Shown: positions 32,611 to 41,087, numbered from the stretch's first letter. The stretch is 64,000 nucleotides of DNA from Cardiobacterium sp. Marseille-Q4385 (GCF_916618745.1 NZ_OU745373.1:1394501-1458500); one strand, 5' to 3'. Translations and numbers: made by a program. The notes: generated from the sequence alone by a model not told the origin.

Positions 32611-33651
32611 TTAGTCTTCATCATCAAAATCTTCATCATCTCTTTCTGGCAAAAACGGGCGGGCAAAGAAATAATACCAGCCGAAGATAAATTTTAGAGA
32701 AGTTGTCAGCAAGAGATATCCTACCAATAATTCTCCTACCCTTTTATTCCAGTACCGGATGTCCACAATCCAATTATCAGTTGGTAAAGATGGTATTGAT
32801 ACAAGATTCATGGCGCTCCCTATCAGGAAAAATAGTAAGGGTAGGAACCAAAAGAATGATTTGAAAAAATCGGCAACACTATCGATATAACGCGGATCAA
32901 TTTTTACGAAACCTAAATAATCCAGAATGCGCGAAAGCCATAGATAAAAACAGACGATAAAGACCGGGTGCATGCAGAGCAATATCACATGAAAAAAGAG
33001 CTGACTGTCAGCAAAAGGGGAAGCGAGAAAAGCATGATCATTGGGAAATATCTTGGCAAACACCGTATCCCTGCGGTCAATATAAAAAAGCATCTGCCAC
33101 CGCTCTTTATCCCATGCCCCGGTATGCGCCCGCATCCAGTCGATAATGCCGTCCACCCAAGCGGGGCGCCATATCAAAATGCCGTCCTGCATCCAGACGC
33201 TGATAATGAATAATTGGCACAACAACAAACAGATAATCACCGCCATTGCATACTGCTGCCGCGCCGCAGGCGGTACATAACCATTCAGCGCTATTTCCTG
33301 CAAATACGCCTCGCGCTCGTCTTCATCGTCTATTTCCTTTTTGCTATATGCCAGCAAGGCGTCGCGCACCGCATTCATCCTGGTAAAAGGATAACGCGCC
33401 AGATAATTCAGCAATGGTGGCACGGCGAAGCTGCCGGCACAGAGTAGTAAGAGGATAAAGAATTGAACAAGCAGATAAGCTTGCGGCGATATTCCGGCGA
33501 ATTGCAGGGAAAACAGATACTCGGCAAGAGGGATAATGCCGACATAAGCCAGCATCTGATAGCCAAGATAGGTTTCCATGGTACGGCCAGGGCCATATTT
33601 CCATGCATAAGTGTTAGGCGGGTTAATCGGTGGACGCTTTACGGGGCGCAT
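32611..33651 (-). CDS. Hypothetical polytopic membrane protein, low GC
   Basis: 346 residues with about five to six membrane spans (for instance LFFHVILLCMHPVFIVCFYLWL and SFFWFLPLLFFLIGSAM) and a long loop of short charged segments. The start at 33651 follows a strong AAGGAGAG site; a longer frame upstream is rejected. The gene is clearly AT-richer than its neighbours and uses many A/T-ending codons, which suggests recent acquisition. No family is recognised. It is not obviously linked to the ABC exporter (148 bp away, same strand) or to the divergent mevalonate genes. Confidence 0.7.
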   Translation of the reverse strand: MRPVKRPPINPPNTYAWKYGPGRTMETYLGYQMLAYVGIIPLAEYLFSLQFAGISPQAYLLVQFFILLLLCAGSFAVPPLLNYLARYPFTRMNAVRDALLAYSKKEIDDEDEREAYLQEIALNGYVPPAARQQYAMAVIICLLLCQLFIISVWMQDGILIWRPAWVDGIIDWMRAHTGAWDKERWQMLFYIDRRDTVFAKIFPNDHAFLASPFADSQLFFHVILLCMHPVFIVCFYLWLSRILDYLGFVKIDPRYIDSVADFFKSFFWFLPLLFFLIGSAMNLVSIPSLPTDNWIVDIRYWNKRVGELLVGYLLLTTSLKFIFGWYYFFARPFLPERDDEDFDDED

Positions 33652-33965
33652 AAATCTCTCCTTAAATGATGCGATGGTATGAACGGGCGGCATGGATATT
33701 TCGCTGCATCGTTGTCGTCAAGCATAACAAATCGCTATGGCTGCTGCCGCCGGACGGGATGTGAAGCAAATCCCGAAAGTGTCCTCTCAAAAACCAGAAT
33801 TATCGGCCTTTGGTTTGAATGATTACGTCCGATTATTGGGCAATTCGTTAACAGGAACGGGTTGTCGTGTGTGGTCTATAAAAACCGCCTTCCCTGCCGC
33901 TTCATCAAGAAAAAAGCCCGCGTGCTATACTGCTGCGCCGGAAATTCCTGTAAAACCAGCAAAAT
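33652..33965. other. Intergenic region upstream of the HMG-CoA reductase gene
   Basis: 314 bp without a convincing gene. It separates the low-GC membrane protein gene from the divergent mevalonate genes. It holds an extended -10 box at 33926 and otherwise no repeat, tRNA or ORF that I can support. Confidence 0.6.
33926..33931 (+). promoter_or_regulatory. Extended -10 box for the HMG-CoA reductase/IPP isomerase unit
   Basis: TGC immediately before TATACT, then GCTGCGCCG; 34 bases before the ATG. No good -35. Confidence 0.5.
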
Positions 33966-35012
33966 ATGCCCCGCCAAGAGACCCACATCACCCCCATCCC
34001 GACCCAATGGATCGGATCGCTTACCATCCGCGGCAACGCCTTGAACGACACCGTCCGCGTCCCGCTCGCCACCTACGAAACCCCGCTTTGGCCCTCTACC
34101 GCGCGCGGCGCGAAAGTCGCCGAACACTGCGGCGGCGTGCGCTGTACCCTGATTGACGACCGCATGGCGCGCAGCATCCTGCTCGAAGCGCCCGATGCCG
34201 CAACCGCCTATACCGCCCTACAACAAATCCTCGCCACGCGTGACGAACTCGCCGCCGTCGTCGCCGCCACTGGTCGCTTCGCCCGCCTGCTCGACCTGCA
34301 CCACCAAATCGTCGGTAACCTGCTCTATCTCCGCCTCGAATGCGCGACCGGCGACGCCTCCGGGCACAACATGGTAACCAAAGCCGCCGATGCCGTGCTT
34401 TCCCACCTCCTCGCCGCCCATCCCGAACTCGCCTACGGTTCGATCTCCGCCAACTACTGCACTGACAAAAAAGCCAGCGCGGTGAACGGCATTCTTGGCC
34501 GTGGCAAAAACATCATCGCCGAAATCACCATCCCGCGCCGCCTCTGCGAGCGGATGCTGCGCACCACGCCAGAAAAAATCTGCGCGCTGAACCTGCGCAA
34601 AAACCACATCGGCGGGGCGCTTGCCGGCAGCATCCGTAGCGCGAACGCCCACTTCGCCAATATCCTCCTCGCCTTCTACCTCGCCACCGGTCAGGACGCG
34701 GCAAACATCATCGAAGGCTCGCAAGGCATCGTCCACACCGAAACACGCGGCGACGACCTCTATTTCAGCTGCACCCTGCCGAACCTCATCATCGGCAGCG
34801 TCGGCAACGGCAAAGGTGGCGGCAATGACGCCGTCGAAGCGCACCTGCATGCCCTCGGCTGCCGCGAAGACCGCCCTGCCGGCGAGAACGCGCGTCGCCT
34901 CGCCGCCATCTGCGCTGCCACCGTCCTCTGCGGCGAACTGTCGCTGCTTGCCGCGCAGACCAACCCCGGCGAACTGATGCGCGCCCATCTTGCTCTGGAA
35001 CGCCGCGCATGA
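33966..35012 (+). CDS. Hydroxymethylglutaryl-CoA reductase (mevalonate-forming, class I-like)
   Basis: 348 residues. Reduces HMG-CoA to mevalonate with two NADPH. Motifs follow class I rather than the Pseudomonas class II: YETPLWPSTARGAKV with the catalytic Glu, GDASGHNMVTKAADA, NYCTDKKASAVNGILGRGKN with the catalytic Lys, GSIRSANAHFANILLAFYLATGQDAAN with the catalytic Asp, and LMRAHLALER at the C-terminus with the His. It lacks the membrane domain of eukaryotic enzymes. It overlaps the IPP isomerase gene by 4 bp. Such proteins occur in a few gammaproteobacteria, among them Legionella and Coxiella relatives. Confidence 0.9.
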   Translation: MPRQETHITPIPTQWIGSLTIRGNALNDTVRVPLATYETPLWPSTARGAKVAEHCGGVRCTLIDDRMARSILLEAPDAATAYTALQQILATRDELAAVVAATGRFARLLDLHHQIVGNLLYLRLECATGDASGHNMVTKAADAVLSHLLAAHPELAYGSISANYCTDKKASAVNGILGRGKNIIAEITIPRRLCERMLRTTPEKICALNLRKNHIGGALAGSIRSANAHFANILLAFYLATGQDAANIIEGSQGIVHTETRGDDLYFSCTLPNLIIGSVGNGKGGGNDAVEAHLHALGCREDRPAGENARRLAAICAATVLCGELSLLAAQTNPGELMRAHLALERRA

Positions 35013-36034
35013 GCACCATAGGCCGTCGCAAACGTGAACACCTTGACGCTCTCGCGCAAGACCCCGCCATCGAGCGTGGCGGCAGCGGCTTTGCCGCCCT
35101 GCGCCTGACGCACCGCGCCCTGCCGCAACTCGCGCTCGCCGACATCGACACCCGTTGCCCCTTCCTCGGCAAAACCCTGCGCCTGCCGCTCCTCATCTCC
35201 TCCATGACCGGCGGCGACGACCCGGAAATACAGCGCATCAACCACAACCTCGCCGCTGCTGCCGAAACCTGCGGCGTAGCGATGGCCGTCGGCTCGCAGC
35301 GCGTCCAGTTCAGCGAAGTGGCGGCAGAAGCCAGCTTCCGTCTGCGCGACGTTGCCCCCGACGCCGTCCTCATCGCCAATCTTGGCGCCGTGCAGCTCAA
35401 CTACGGCTTTGACAGCAGCCACGCCCGCCGCGCCGTGGAAACACTGGCCGCCGACGGCCTCTACCTGCACCTCAACCCCCTGCAAGAAGCCGTGCAACCC
35501 GAAGGCGACACCGACTACCGCGACCTGGCCGCCAAAATCGCCACCATCGTGCGCGAAACGCCCGTGCCCGTGCTGCTCAAGGAAGTCGGGAGCGGCCTCT
35601 CGCCTGCCGACATCACCCTTGGCAAACAGGTCGGCGTGCGTTACTACGACCTCGCTGGACGTGGCGGCACCTCATGGAGCCGCATCGAACACCACCGCCG
35701 CCGTGACCCTGCCGATACCCTCGGCCTCACCTTCCAGGACTGGGGACTCAGCACCGTCGAAGCACTGCGCCTTAACCGCGCCGCCCATCCTGACGTGACC
35801 CTGATAGCCAGCGGCGGCATCAGAAGCGGCATCGACATGGCCAAAGCCATCCTCCTCGGCGCCGAACTTTGCGGCATCGCCGCGCCCTTCCTCGCCGCCG
35901 CGCAAGAAAGCACTGCCGCCGTTATCGCCGCCATCCACCGCCTCGAACGTGAATACCGTACCGCGCTTTTCCTCCTCGGCTGCCGCGACAATGCCGCCCT
36001 GCGCGACAACCATGCCCTGCTACTAAGCCCGTAA
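35009..36034 (+). CDS. fni: Isopentenyl-diphosphate delta-isomerase, type 2 (FMN)
   Basis: 341 residues. Interconverts IPP and DMAPP with reduced FMN and NADPH. TIM-barrel signatures: RRKREHLDALAQDP at the start, LLISSMTGGDDPEIQRINHNLA (substrate and FMN binding), MAVGSQRVQF, LIANLGAVQLNYGF, LHLNPLQEAVQPEGD with the catalytic Gln, LLKEVGSGLS, DLAGRGGTSWSRIE and LIASGGIRSGIDMAKAILLGA. This isoform is typical of organisms that use mevalonate. It overlaps the reductase gene by an ATGA and is the second gene of the unit. Confidence 0.95.
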   Translation: MSTIGRRKREHLDALAQDPAIERGGSGFAALRLTHRALPQLALADIDTRCPFLGKTLRLPLLISSMTGGDDPEIQRINHNLAAAAETCGVAMAVGSQRVQFSEVAAEASFRLRDVAPDAVLIANLGAVQLNYGFDSSHARRAVETLAADGLYLHLNPLQEAVQPEGDTDYRDLAAKIATIVRETPVPVLLKEVGSGLSPADITLGKQVGVRYYDLAGRGGTSWSRIEHHRRRDPADTLGLTFQDWGLSTVEALRLNRAAHPDVTLIASGGIRSGIDMAKAILLGAELCGIAAPFLAAAQESTAAVIAAIHRLEREYRTALFLLGCRDNAALRDNHALLLSP

Positions 36035-36058
36035 CGGCGCAGCTTTGCGTCCTGCCGT

Positions 36059-36071
36059 TTCACAATGTGAA
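36059..36071. promoter_or_regulatory. Perfect 13-bp palindrome upstream of mvaS
   Basis: TTCACA A TGTGAA lies 14 bases before the extended -10 box at 36085. Its position suits an activator or repressor site, but no cognate regulator is in the window. Confidence 0.4.
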
Positions 36072-36084
36072 GAAACCCCCATGC

Positions 36085-36090
36085 TATAAT
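36085..36090 (+). promoter_or_regulatory. Extended -10 box for mvaS
   Basis: TGC next to TATAAT, followed by CCGCGCGCTG, 71 bases before the ATG. It shows the second half of the mevalonate cluster can be transcribed separately. Confidence 0.55.
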
Positions 36091-36161
36091 CCGCGCGCTG
36101 CCGCGCTCCGGCGGGCTTTCCCACCAAAATCTCAAAAAAACATCACGCGAGCCATACCCAT

Positions 36162-37316
36162 ATGAACATCGGCATCGACCAACTCAGCTTCTACACCCCG
36201 CACTACTACCTTGAGCTCGCTACCCTCGCCGCCCAGCATCATATTGACCCGGACAAATACCGCCTCGGCATCGGTCAGGAGCGGATGAGCATCCCCCCGC
36301 ACGACGAAGACATCATCAGCATGGCCGCAAACGCCGCCGCCCCCATCCTGCGTGACTGCGGCACGGACGGCATCGACACCGTCCTCTTCGCCACCGAAAG
36401 CAGTGTGGACCAGGCCAAATCCGCCGCCGTCAGCGTGCACCGCCTGCTCAACCTTCCCGCCAACAGCCGCACCGTCGAACTCAAACAGGCCTGCTACAGC
36501 GCCACCGCTGCCCTGCAATTCGCCTGCGCCCTTATCGCCCGCCAGCCTGCGCGCAAAGTCCTCATCCTCGCCTCCGACATCGCCCGATACGACCTGAACG
36601 GCCCCGCCGAGCCGACCCAAGGCGCCGCCGCCGTCGCCATGCTCATCAGCGCCGAGCCGCGCCTCGCCACCATCGCCTCGGAAAGCGGCCTGTACAGCGA
36701 AGACATCATGGACTTCTGGCGGCCGAACTACCGCAAAACCCCGCTGGTGGACGGCAAATACTCAACGCTCGCCTACCTGAAAGCCCTCGAACACGCCTGG
36801 CAGGACTACCGCGCCAAGGGCGGCCTGCCCTACGACGCCCACGTCGCCTATTGCTACCACCTGCCCTTCAACAAAATGGGCATCAAGGCGCACGCCCACC
36901 TCGCCCGCATCAACGACACCCGCGCTGAAGACGCCACCCTTGCCCCCGGCCTGATCTATAGCCGCGACACCGGCAACAGCTACACTGCCTCGCTCTACAC
37001 CAGCCTCGCCGCCCTGCTCGACAACCGCGACGATCTTGCCGGCAAAACCGTCGGCCTCTTCAGCTACGGCTCCGGCTGCACCGGCGAATACCTCGCCGCC
37101 ACTATCAGCGCCGATTACCAGGCGCACCGCCGCTGCGACGCGCACCGCGCCCTGCTCGCCGCGCGCCGAGAAATCGACTACCCCACCTACCTTGATTACT
37201 GGCACGCTCCGGATGGCGCAAGCGATGCGGAAATGCCGCACGACAACCCCGCCCCCTACCGCCTCGCCGCCATCAAAAACCACCGCCGTTACTACGACGG
37301 CCCGGCAAGCGTCTGA
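36162..37316 (+). CDS. mvaS: Hydroxymethylglutaryl-CoA synthase
   Basis: 384 residues, matching bacterial HMG-CoA synthases. Condenses acetyl-CoA with acetoacetyl-CoA. The catalytic triad is visible: Glu in FATESSVDQAKSAA, the acyl-carrying Cys in VELKQACYSATAALQFA, and His in YCYHLPFNKMGIKAH. The LFSYGSGCTGEYLAATI segment near the end completes the thiolase fold. It starts after its own extended -10 promoter and is followed, past a CCAAGCGG repeat copy, by a mevalonate kinase gene. Confidence 0.93.
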   Translation: MNIGIDQLSFYTPHYYLELATLAAQHHIDPDKYRLGIGQERMSIPPHDEDIISMAANAAAPILRDCGTDGIDTVLFATESSVDQAKSAAVSVHRLLNLPANSRTVELKQACYSATAALQFACALIARQPARKVLILASDIARYDLNGPAEPTQGAAAVAMLISAEPRLATIASESGLYSEDIMDFWRPNYRKTPLVDGKYSTLAYLKALEHAWQDYRAKGGLPYDAHVAYCYHLPFNKMGIKAHAHLARINDTRAEDATLAPGLIYSRDTGNSYTASLYTSLAALLDNRDDLAGKTVGLFSYGSGCTGEYLAATISADYQAHRRCDAHRALLAARREIDYPTYLDYWHAPDGASDAEMPHDNPAPYRLAAIKNHRRYYDGPASV

Positions 37317-37320
37317 AACC

Positions 37321-37348
37321 CGCCAAGCGGGATAAAACGGGGTTTCCC
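37321..37348 (+). repeat. CCAAGCGG repeat between mvaS and the mevalonate kinase gene
   Basis: CGCCAAGCGGGATAAAACGG followed by GGTTTCCC; a close match to the consensus, inserted just before the kinase start. Confidence 0.7.
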
Positions 37349-37365
37349 ATGTGAACGGTGACCAG

Positions 37366-38484
37366 ATGACCATGAACGACTACGACGACCCCCTCACCCG
37401 CGCCCGCGCTCCCGGCAAAATCATCCTCAGCGGCGAACACGCCGTCGTCTATGGCGCGCCCGCCATCGTCTGCGCCATCACGCGCTACACCACCATCGGT
37501 TTCGCCCCCATCCACCGCAGCCGCACCATCCGCACCGCCCTCGCCGGCATCTCCGCCGGCAAACACTACCGCACTGCCGCGCTGCACCGTCTCAAAGACG
37601 AACTTGACCGCCGCTTCGAGCAATACGACCGGGGCGAGCGCGCCGTGCAAAACATCCTGCGCCGCCCGGATGACCTCGTCATCTACAGCCTCGCCACCCT
37701 GCTGCGCCACCTGCCGCTGCCCGGTTTCAGCGCGGGCAGCCGCCTGCCCGTGCCTGGCCGCCTCAGCAGCCACAGCGAACTGCCGCTCGGCGCGGGCATG
37801 GGCTCCTCCGCCGCCGCCATCGCCGCCACCCTCGTCCTCTACGAACACCTGCTTGGCCGCCCGATGAGCGACCAGCAGCGCTTCGAGCGTGTCCGCTTCT
37901 GCGAACGCCTGCAACACGGTAAAGGCAGCGCCATCGACGCCACCGCCACCGTCTATGGCGGCCTGCACATCCTGCGCGACGGCACACCGACACCGCTTGC
38001 CGCCAACCTTGGCAGCGGCTGGTACTGGATACTTTCCGGCATTCCCATCGTCAGCACCGGCGAATGCGTCGCCTATGTGCGCCAGCAGCACGGCAACGAT
38101 ACGGCGCTGTGGCAGCGCTTTGCCGACACGACCATTGCTTTGCAAGACGCGCTCACCGCCAGTGCCGACCCGCGTCCCGCCCTGCGCGAAAACCACCGCC
38201 TGCTGCAACACATCGGCACCGTCCCTGCGCCCGCCGCCGCACTCATCGCTGCCATTGAAGCAGCAGGCGGTGCGGCAAAAATCAGCGGCGCGGGCGCGCA
38301 TCGCGGCACGGGCGGCGGCATCATCCTCGCCTACCACCCCAATCCGCAGGCCATCCCCGCCCTGCTTGCCGCTCAACCGACCCTAACCTGGGACGCACTG
38401 CACATTGCCCCGCGCGGCGCGCATATCCTGCCCAATGACGGTACCGTCACCGCGCCCGCCCCGCTGGCAGCGGTTCCGAGCTGA
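37366..38484 (+). CDS. Mevalonate kinase (GHMP kinase)
   Basis: 372 residues from ATG 37366 (GTG at 37351 is also open; GGTGA five bases before 37366 favours the shorter form). GHMP fold: N-terminal APGKIILSGEHAVVYGAPAI, the phosphate-binding LPLGAGMGSSAAAIAATLV, GKGSAIDATATVYGG with the catalytic Asp, and the C-terminal KISGAGAHRGTGGGIILAY. These fit mevalonate kinase better than phosphomevalonate kinase, although the two are related. It is the last of the cluster; the phosphomevalonate kinase and diphosphomevalonate decarboxylase genes are not in this window. Confidence 0.85.
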   Translation: MTMNDYDDPLTRARAPGKIILSGEHAVVYGAPAIVCAITRYTTIGFAPIHRSRTIRTALAGISAGKHYRTAALHRLKDELDRRFEQYDRGERAVQNILRRPDDLVIYSLATLLRHLPLPGFSAGSRLPVPGRLSSHSELPLGAGMGSSAAAIAATLVLYEHLLGRPMSDQQRFERVRFCERLQHGKGSAIDATATVYGGLHILRDGTPTPLAANLGSGWYWILSGIPIVSTGECVAYVRQQHGNDTALWQRFADTTIALQDALTASADPRPALRENHRLLQHIGTVPAPAAALIAAIEAAGGAAKISGAGAHRGTGGGIILAYHPNPQAIPALLAAQPTLTWDALHIAPRGAHILPNDGTVTAPAPLAAVPS

Positions 38485-38495
38485 ACGGCGGCACG

Positions 38496-38524
38496 AAAAA
38501 AGCGGGCTTGCTGCCCGCTTTTTT
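38496..38524. terminator. Bidirectional terminator
   Basis: AAAAAAGCGGG and CCCGCTTTTTT pair across CTTGCTG between converging mevalonate kinase and metal transporter genes. Confidence 0.85.
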
Positions 38525-38541
38525 GTCTTGCTGTCATGCCC

Positions 38542-39822
38542 TTATGCCAGCACACCCGTTTCATTGAGGATGAAGAGCAGCGCGAAGCCGAAGAGATAGA
38601 CCAGGCCAACCAGCGCCAACACGTTCATGGAAGCAGAAAGGCGGTGTTTTTTATCTTGCCGTACCAGCCCGTAATTGAGCCAGGCGAAGACCGGCGCAGC
38701 GAGGAAGGCGGTGATCATGGCGAAGCGCAGCAACTCGCCGAGCGCCCCCTGGAACCACAGAATCAGCGCCACAGCAGAGATGGAAACCCAGAGGATCCAG
38801 GCAAACAGTTCGCGTGTGCGGAAGAACGGCTTGCCGCGCACCAAGCGCGTCGCTTCGGCAATCGCGCGCGGATAACCGTCGATAACGGTGATCGTCGTGC
38901 CATACATGCAGGCGAAAGCGATGAAGGCCACCAGCGGTCGCGACCAGTCGCCAATCGTCACCGCATACATATTGATGAGCTGCCCGACGTATTTGCCGCC
39001 CCCCATTTGCACCGCTTCGCCGTTGCCGTATTGCACGAATGCACCGAGAGCGAGGAAAAACAGCGCCAGCACAGCACTGGTGATAAAGCCGACGTTGAAA
39101 TCAAACATGCCGTCGCGGTAGTTCGCCGGATTGTGGCGTTGCTTGGCGGTGAGCCACAGCGAGTTGATGGCGGAAATCTCGATCGGCGCCGGCATCCAGC
39201 CCATCAGGGCGATGATGAAGGGCAGGGCGGCGAGCGTCCACGGCGAGGGTTCGACGAAATCCGCCTTTATCTGCATCCCTTTCGAGGCAGCGATGCCCGC
39301 CGCAATGACGGTGGTGATGCTGAGGCTGACGACGATGATCTTCGACAAGGTATCAAGCGCTTTGTAGCGTCCCATGAAAAGGATGAACACGCAGGAAGCG
39401 ATGAGCAGCACCGACCACATATTGACCGACAGCGGCAGGCTGGGTAGCGCTGTCTTGACGATTACCGCTGTGAGCAGCGCCACGGCGGCTGCGCTGATGG
39501 TGGAAGAAAGGAAGCACATCACCAGGAACACCCACAGGTAGGCGCGGCTTTTTTCGGCATAGCCTTCGATCAGGCTTTTGCCGCTATCCAGCGTGTAATG
39601 CGCGCTGAAACGGAAAAACGGGTACTTAAAAAGATTGGTCAGGACGATGATCAGCGCCAGCTGCCAGCCGAACCGCGCCCCTGCCTGGGTAGAGGCGACC
39701 AGGTGCGAGCCGCCGATGGCGGCGGAGGCCATGAGAATGCCGGGGCCGAGGGCGTGCAGGCGGCTACGCCAGGTAGAAGTAGAAGAAATTTGCAATGCGG
39801 GGGAAAGCGTCTGGGTAGTCAA
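38542..39822 (-). CDS. Nramp-related metal ion transporter with non-canonical metal-site motifs
   Basis: 426 residues with about eleven membrane helices in the Nramp (LeuT-like) layout. Helix 1 reads GPGILMASAAIGGSHLVAST where classic MntH/Nramp has DPGN, and helix 6 reads LMGWMPAPIEISA where MPH is usual, so both metal-binding motifs are altered, as in Nramp-related magnesium or aluminium transporters. The start is a TTG at 39820-39822 with a perfect AGGAGG five bases upstream, not the longer ATG frame. Substrate is uncertain: magnesium or another hard cation rather than manganese. Single-gene unit with a TACAAT box at 39849. Confidence 0.8.
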   Translation of the reverse strand: MTTQTLSPALQISSTSTWRSRLHALGPGILMASAAIGGSHLVASTQAGARFGWQLALIIVLTNLFKYPFFRFSAHYTLDSGKSLIEGYAEKSRAYLWVFLVMCFLSSTISAAAVALLTAVIVKTALPSLPLSVNMWSVLLIASCVFILFMGRYKALDTLSKIIVVSLSITTVIAAGIAASKGMQIKADFVEPSPWTLAALPFIIALMGWMPAPIEISAINSLWLTAKQRHNPANYRDGMFDFNVGFITSAVLALFFLALGAFVQYGNGEAVQMGGGKYVGQLINMYAVTIGDWSRPLVAFIAFACMYGTTITVIDGYPRAIAEATRLVRGKPFFRTRELFAWILWVSISAVALILWFQGALGELLRFAMITAFLAAPVFAWLNYGLVRQDKKHRLSASMNVLALVGLVYLFGFALLFILNETGVLA

Positions 39823-39848
39823 AACAACCTCCTGTGGAAAAAGCGCGC

Positions 39849-39854
39849 ATTGTA
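39849..39854 (-). promoter_or_regulatory. -10 box for the Nramp-related gene
   Basis: TACAAT followed by GCGCGC on the minus strand, about 27 bases before the TTG start. Confidence 0.5.
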
Positions 39855-40027
39855 GCGGAAGCAACTGCTTTTTCCAGGTTTATTGCCAGAAATTGTCACA
39901 TTTCTCTCAAAATAGAGAGGAAATGCCCTGTAAAGCGGTAAATAGAAGGAATATTCCCTATATCGCAGAATAGGACCGTTACTTGCCACTACGGCAGCGG
40001 AAACATGCTGCACCCCCACGCTTCCAC

Positions 40028-40033
40028 TATACT
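40028..40033 (+). promoter_or_regulatory. -10 box for the CDF transporter unit
   Basis: TATACT followed by GCGCCGCG, 24 bases before the 10-codon leader ORF. Confidence 0.5.
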
Positions 40034-40057
40034 GCGCCGCGTTTTTCCGGAGGTTTT

Positions 40058-40090
40058 ATGGTTACAGCAACATGCGAGGCGGGGCAATGA
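40058..40090 (+). CDS. Ten-codon leader ORF coupled to the CDF transporter
   Basis: Encodes MVTATCEAGQ and stops in TGA. It has the best ribosome site of the region (CGGAGGTTTT) and overlaps the transporter ATG in the motif ATGA. The transporter itself has a weaker site inside this ORF (GAGGCGGG). This layout suggests translational coupling or attenuation, possibly through the single Cys codon; no experiment is implied. Confidence 0.5.
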   Translation: MVTATCEAGQ

Positions 40091-40995
40091 GCGCGCCCGC
40101 CGCCAGACTGGTACTGCTCGGCGTGCTCGGCAACGCCGTCCTCGTCCTTATCAAGGGCACGGCGGGGATTCTCGGTAATTCTTACGCGCTGATTGCGGAC
40201 GCTATCGAATCCACCACCGACATCTTTTCTTCACTGCTGCTCTATTTCGGCCTGCGCCTCGCCGGTCGCCCGCCCGATGCCAACCATCCTTACGGCCACG
40301 GGCGGGCGGAATCGCTCACCACCTTCATCACCGTTGCCTTCCTCCTCGCTTCGGCAGGCATCATTGCCTACAAAAGCATCGTCCACATCATTACCCCGCA
40401 TAAAGTGCCCGCGCCCTTTACCCTCGTTGTGCTGCTCGCGGTAGTGGTGGTGAAAGAGGGGCTGTTCCGCCTATTCCGCCGAAAAAGCGACGAAGCGGGC
40501 AGCGGCGCCCTGGAAGCAGAGGCCTGGCACCACCGCAGCGATGCGCTGACTTCGCTGGCCGCCTTTTTCGGTATCACGGTGTCGCTTGTTATGGGCAAAG
40601 GCTGGGAAAGTGCCGACGACTGGGCGGCACTGGTCGCTGCCGCGATCATCTTTTACAACGCCTGGTGTATCTTCCGCCCGGCGCTGGCCGACATCATGGA
40701 TGAAGACCGCTTCGGCGACCTGCGGCAGCGCATCATCGCAGCGGCAGAGCAGGAAGAAACGGTGCAGGCGGTGCAGGAATGTTTGGTGCGCAAGATGGGT
40801 AGCGCCTTCGTCGTCGATTTGTGCCTGCGGGTGGATGAAACCCTGACCGTCGCCAGCTTGTGCGTGATGAAGGAACGCCTGCGCGCCCGCCTCGCCGCCG
40901 CAGAAGCCCGCCTCAGCCGCGTCTTCATCGAATGCAATGGCAGCCACTCCTGCCCGCCGCCCGCGTCCGAAAATCCTGGTCGTGCTGAGGTATAA
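40087..40995 (+). CDS. Cation diffusion facilitator (FieF/CzcD-type) metal transporter
   Basis: 302 residues with six membrane helices and a cytoplasmic C-terminal domain. The metal-site residues of the family are present: ADAIESTTDIFSS in helix 2 (two Asp) and AWHHRSDALTSLAA in helix 5 (His, Asp). HPYGHGRAESL follows helix 2. The tail HSCPPP may bind metal. CDF proteins export Zn, Fe or Mn using protons. The ATG at 40087 is preferred to 40072 because GAGGCGGG lies upstream of it; a 10-codon leader ORF overlaps it. Confidence 0.88.
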   Translation: MSAPAARLVLLGVLGNAVLVLIKGTAGILGNSYALIADAIESTTDIFSSLLLYFGLRLAGRPPDANHPYGHGRAESLTTFITVAFLLASAGIIAYKSIVHIITPHKVPAPFTLVVLLAVVVVKEGLFRLFRRKSDEAGSGALEAEAWHHRSDALTSLAAFFGITVSLVMGKGWESADDWAALVAAAIIFYNAWCIFRPALADIMDEDRFGDLRQRIIAAAEQEETVQAVQECLVRKMGSAFVVDLCLRVDETLTVASLCVMKERLRARLAAAEARLSRVFIECNGSHSCPPPASENPGRAEV

Positions 40996-41054
40996 GCATT
41001 TGAAAAAAGACTTTTTCCCGCAGGCAGGCCGCATGGATTTCACGCAGACCCCAC

Positions 41055-41060
41055 TATAAG
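41055..41060 (+). promoter_or_regulatory. -10-like box for aroA
   Basis: TATAAG followed by ATGCCCGC, 28 bases before the aroA ATG; weaker than other boxes. Confidence 0.4.
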
Positions 41061-41087
41061 ATGCCCGCTTTACAACGAGGAGAAAAC

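Noticed and set aside
37273..38376. A long frame antisense to the mevalonate kinase gene
   Set aside because: Shadow of a GC-rich gene; it also spans the mvaS end and the intergenic repeat.
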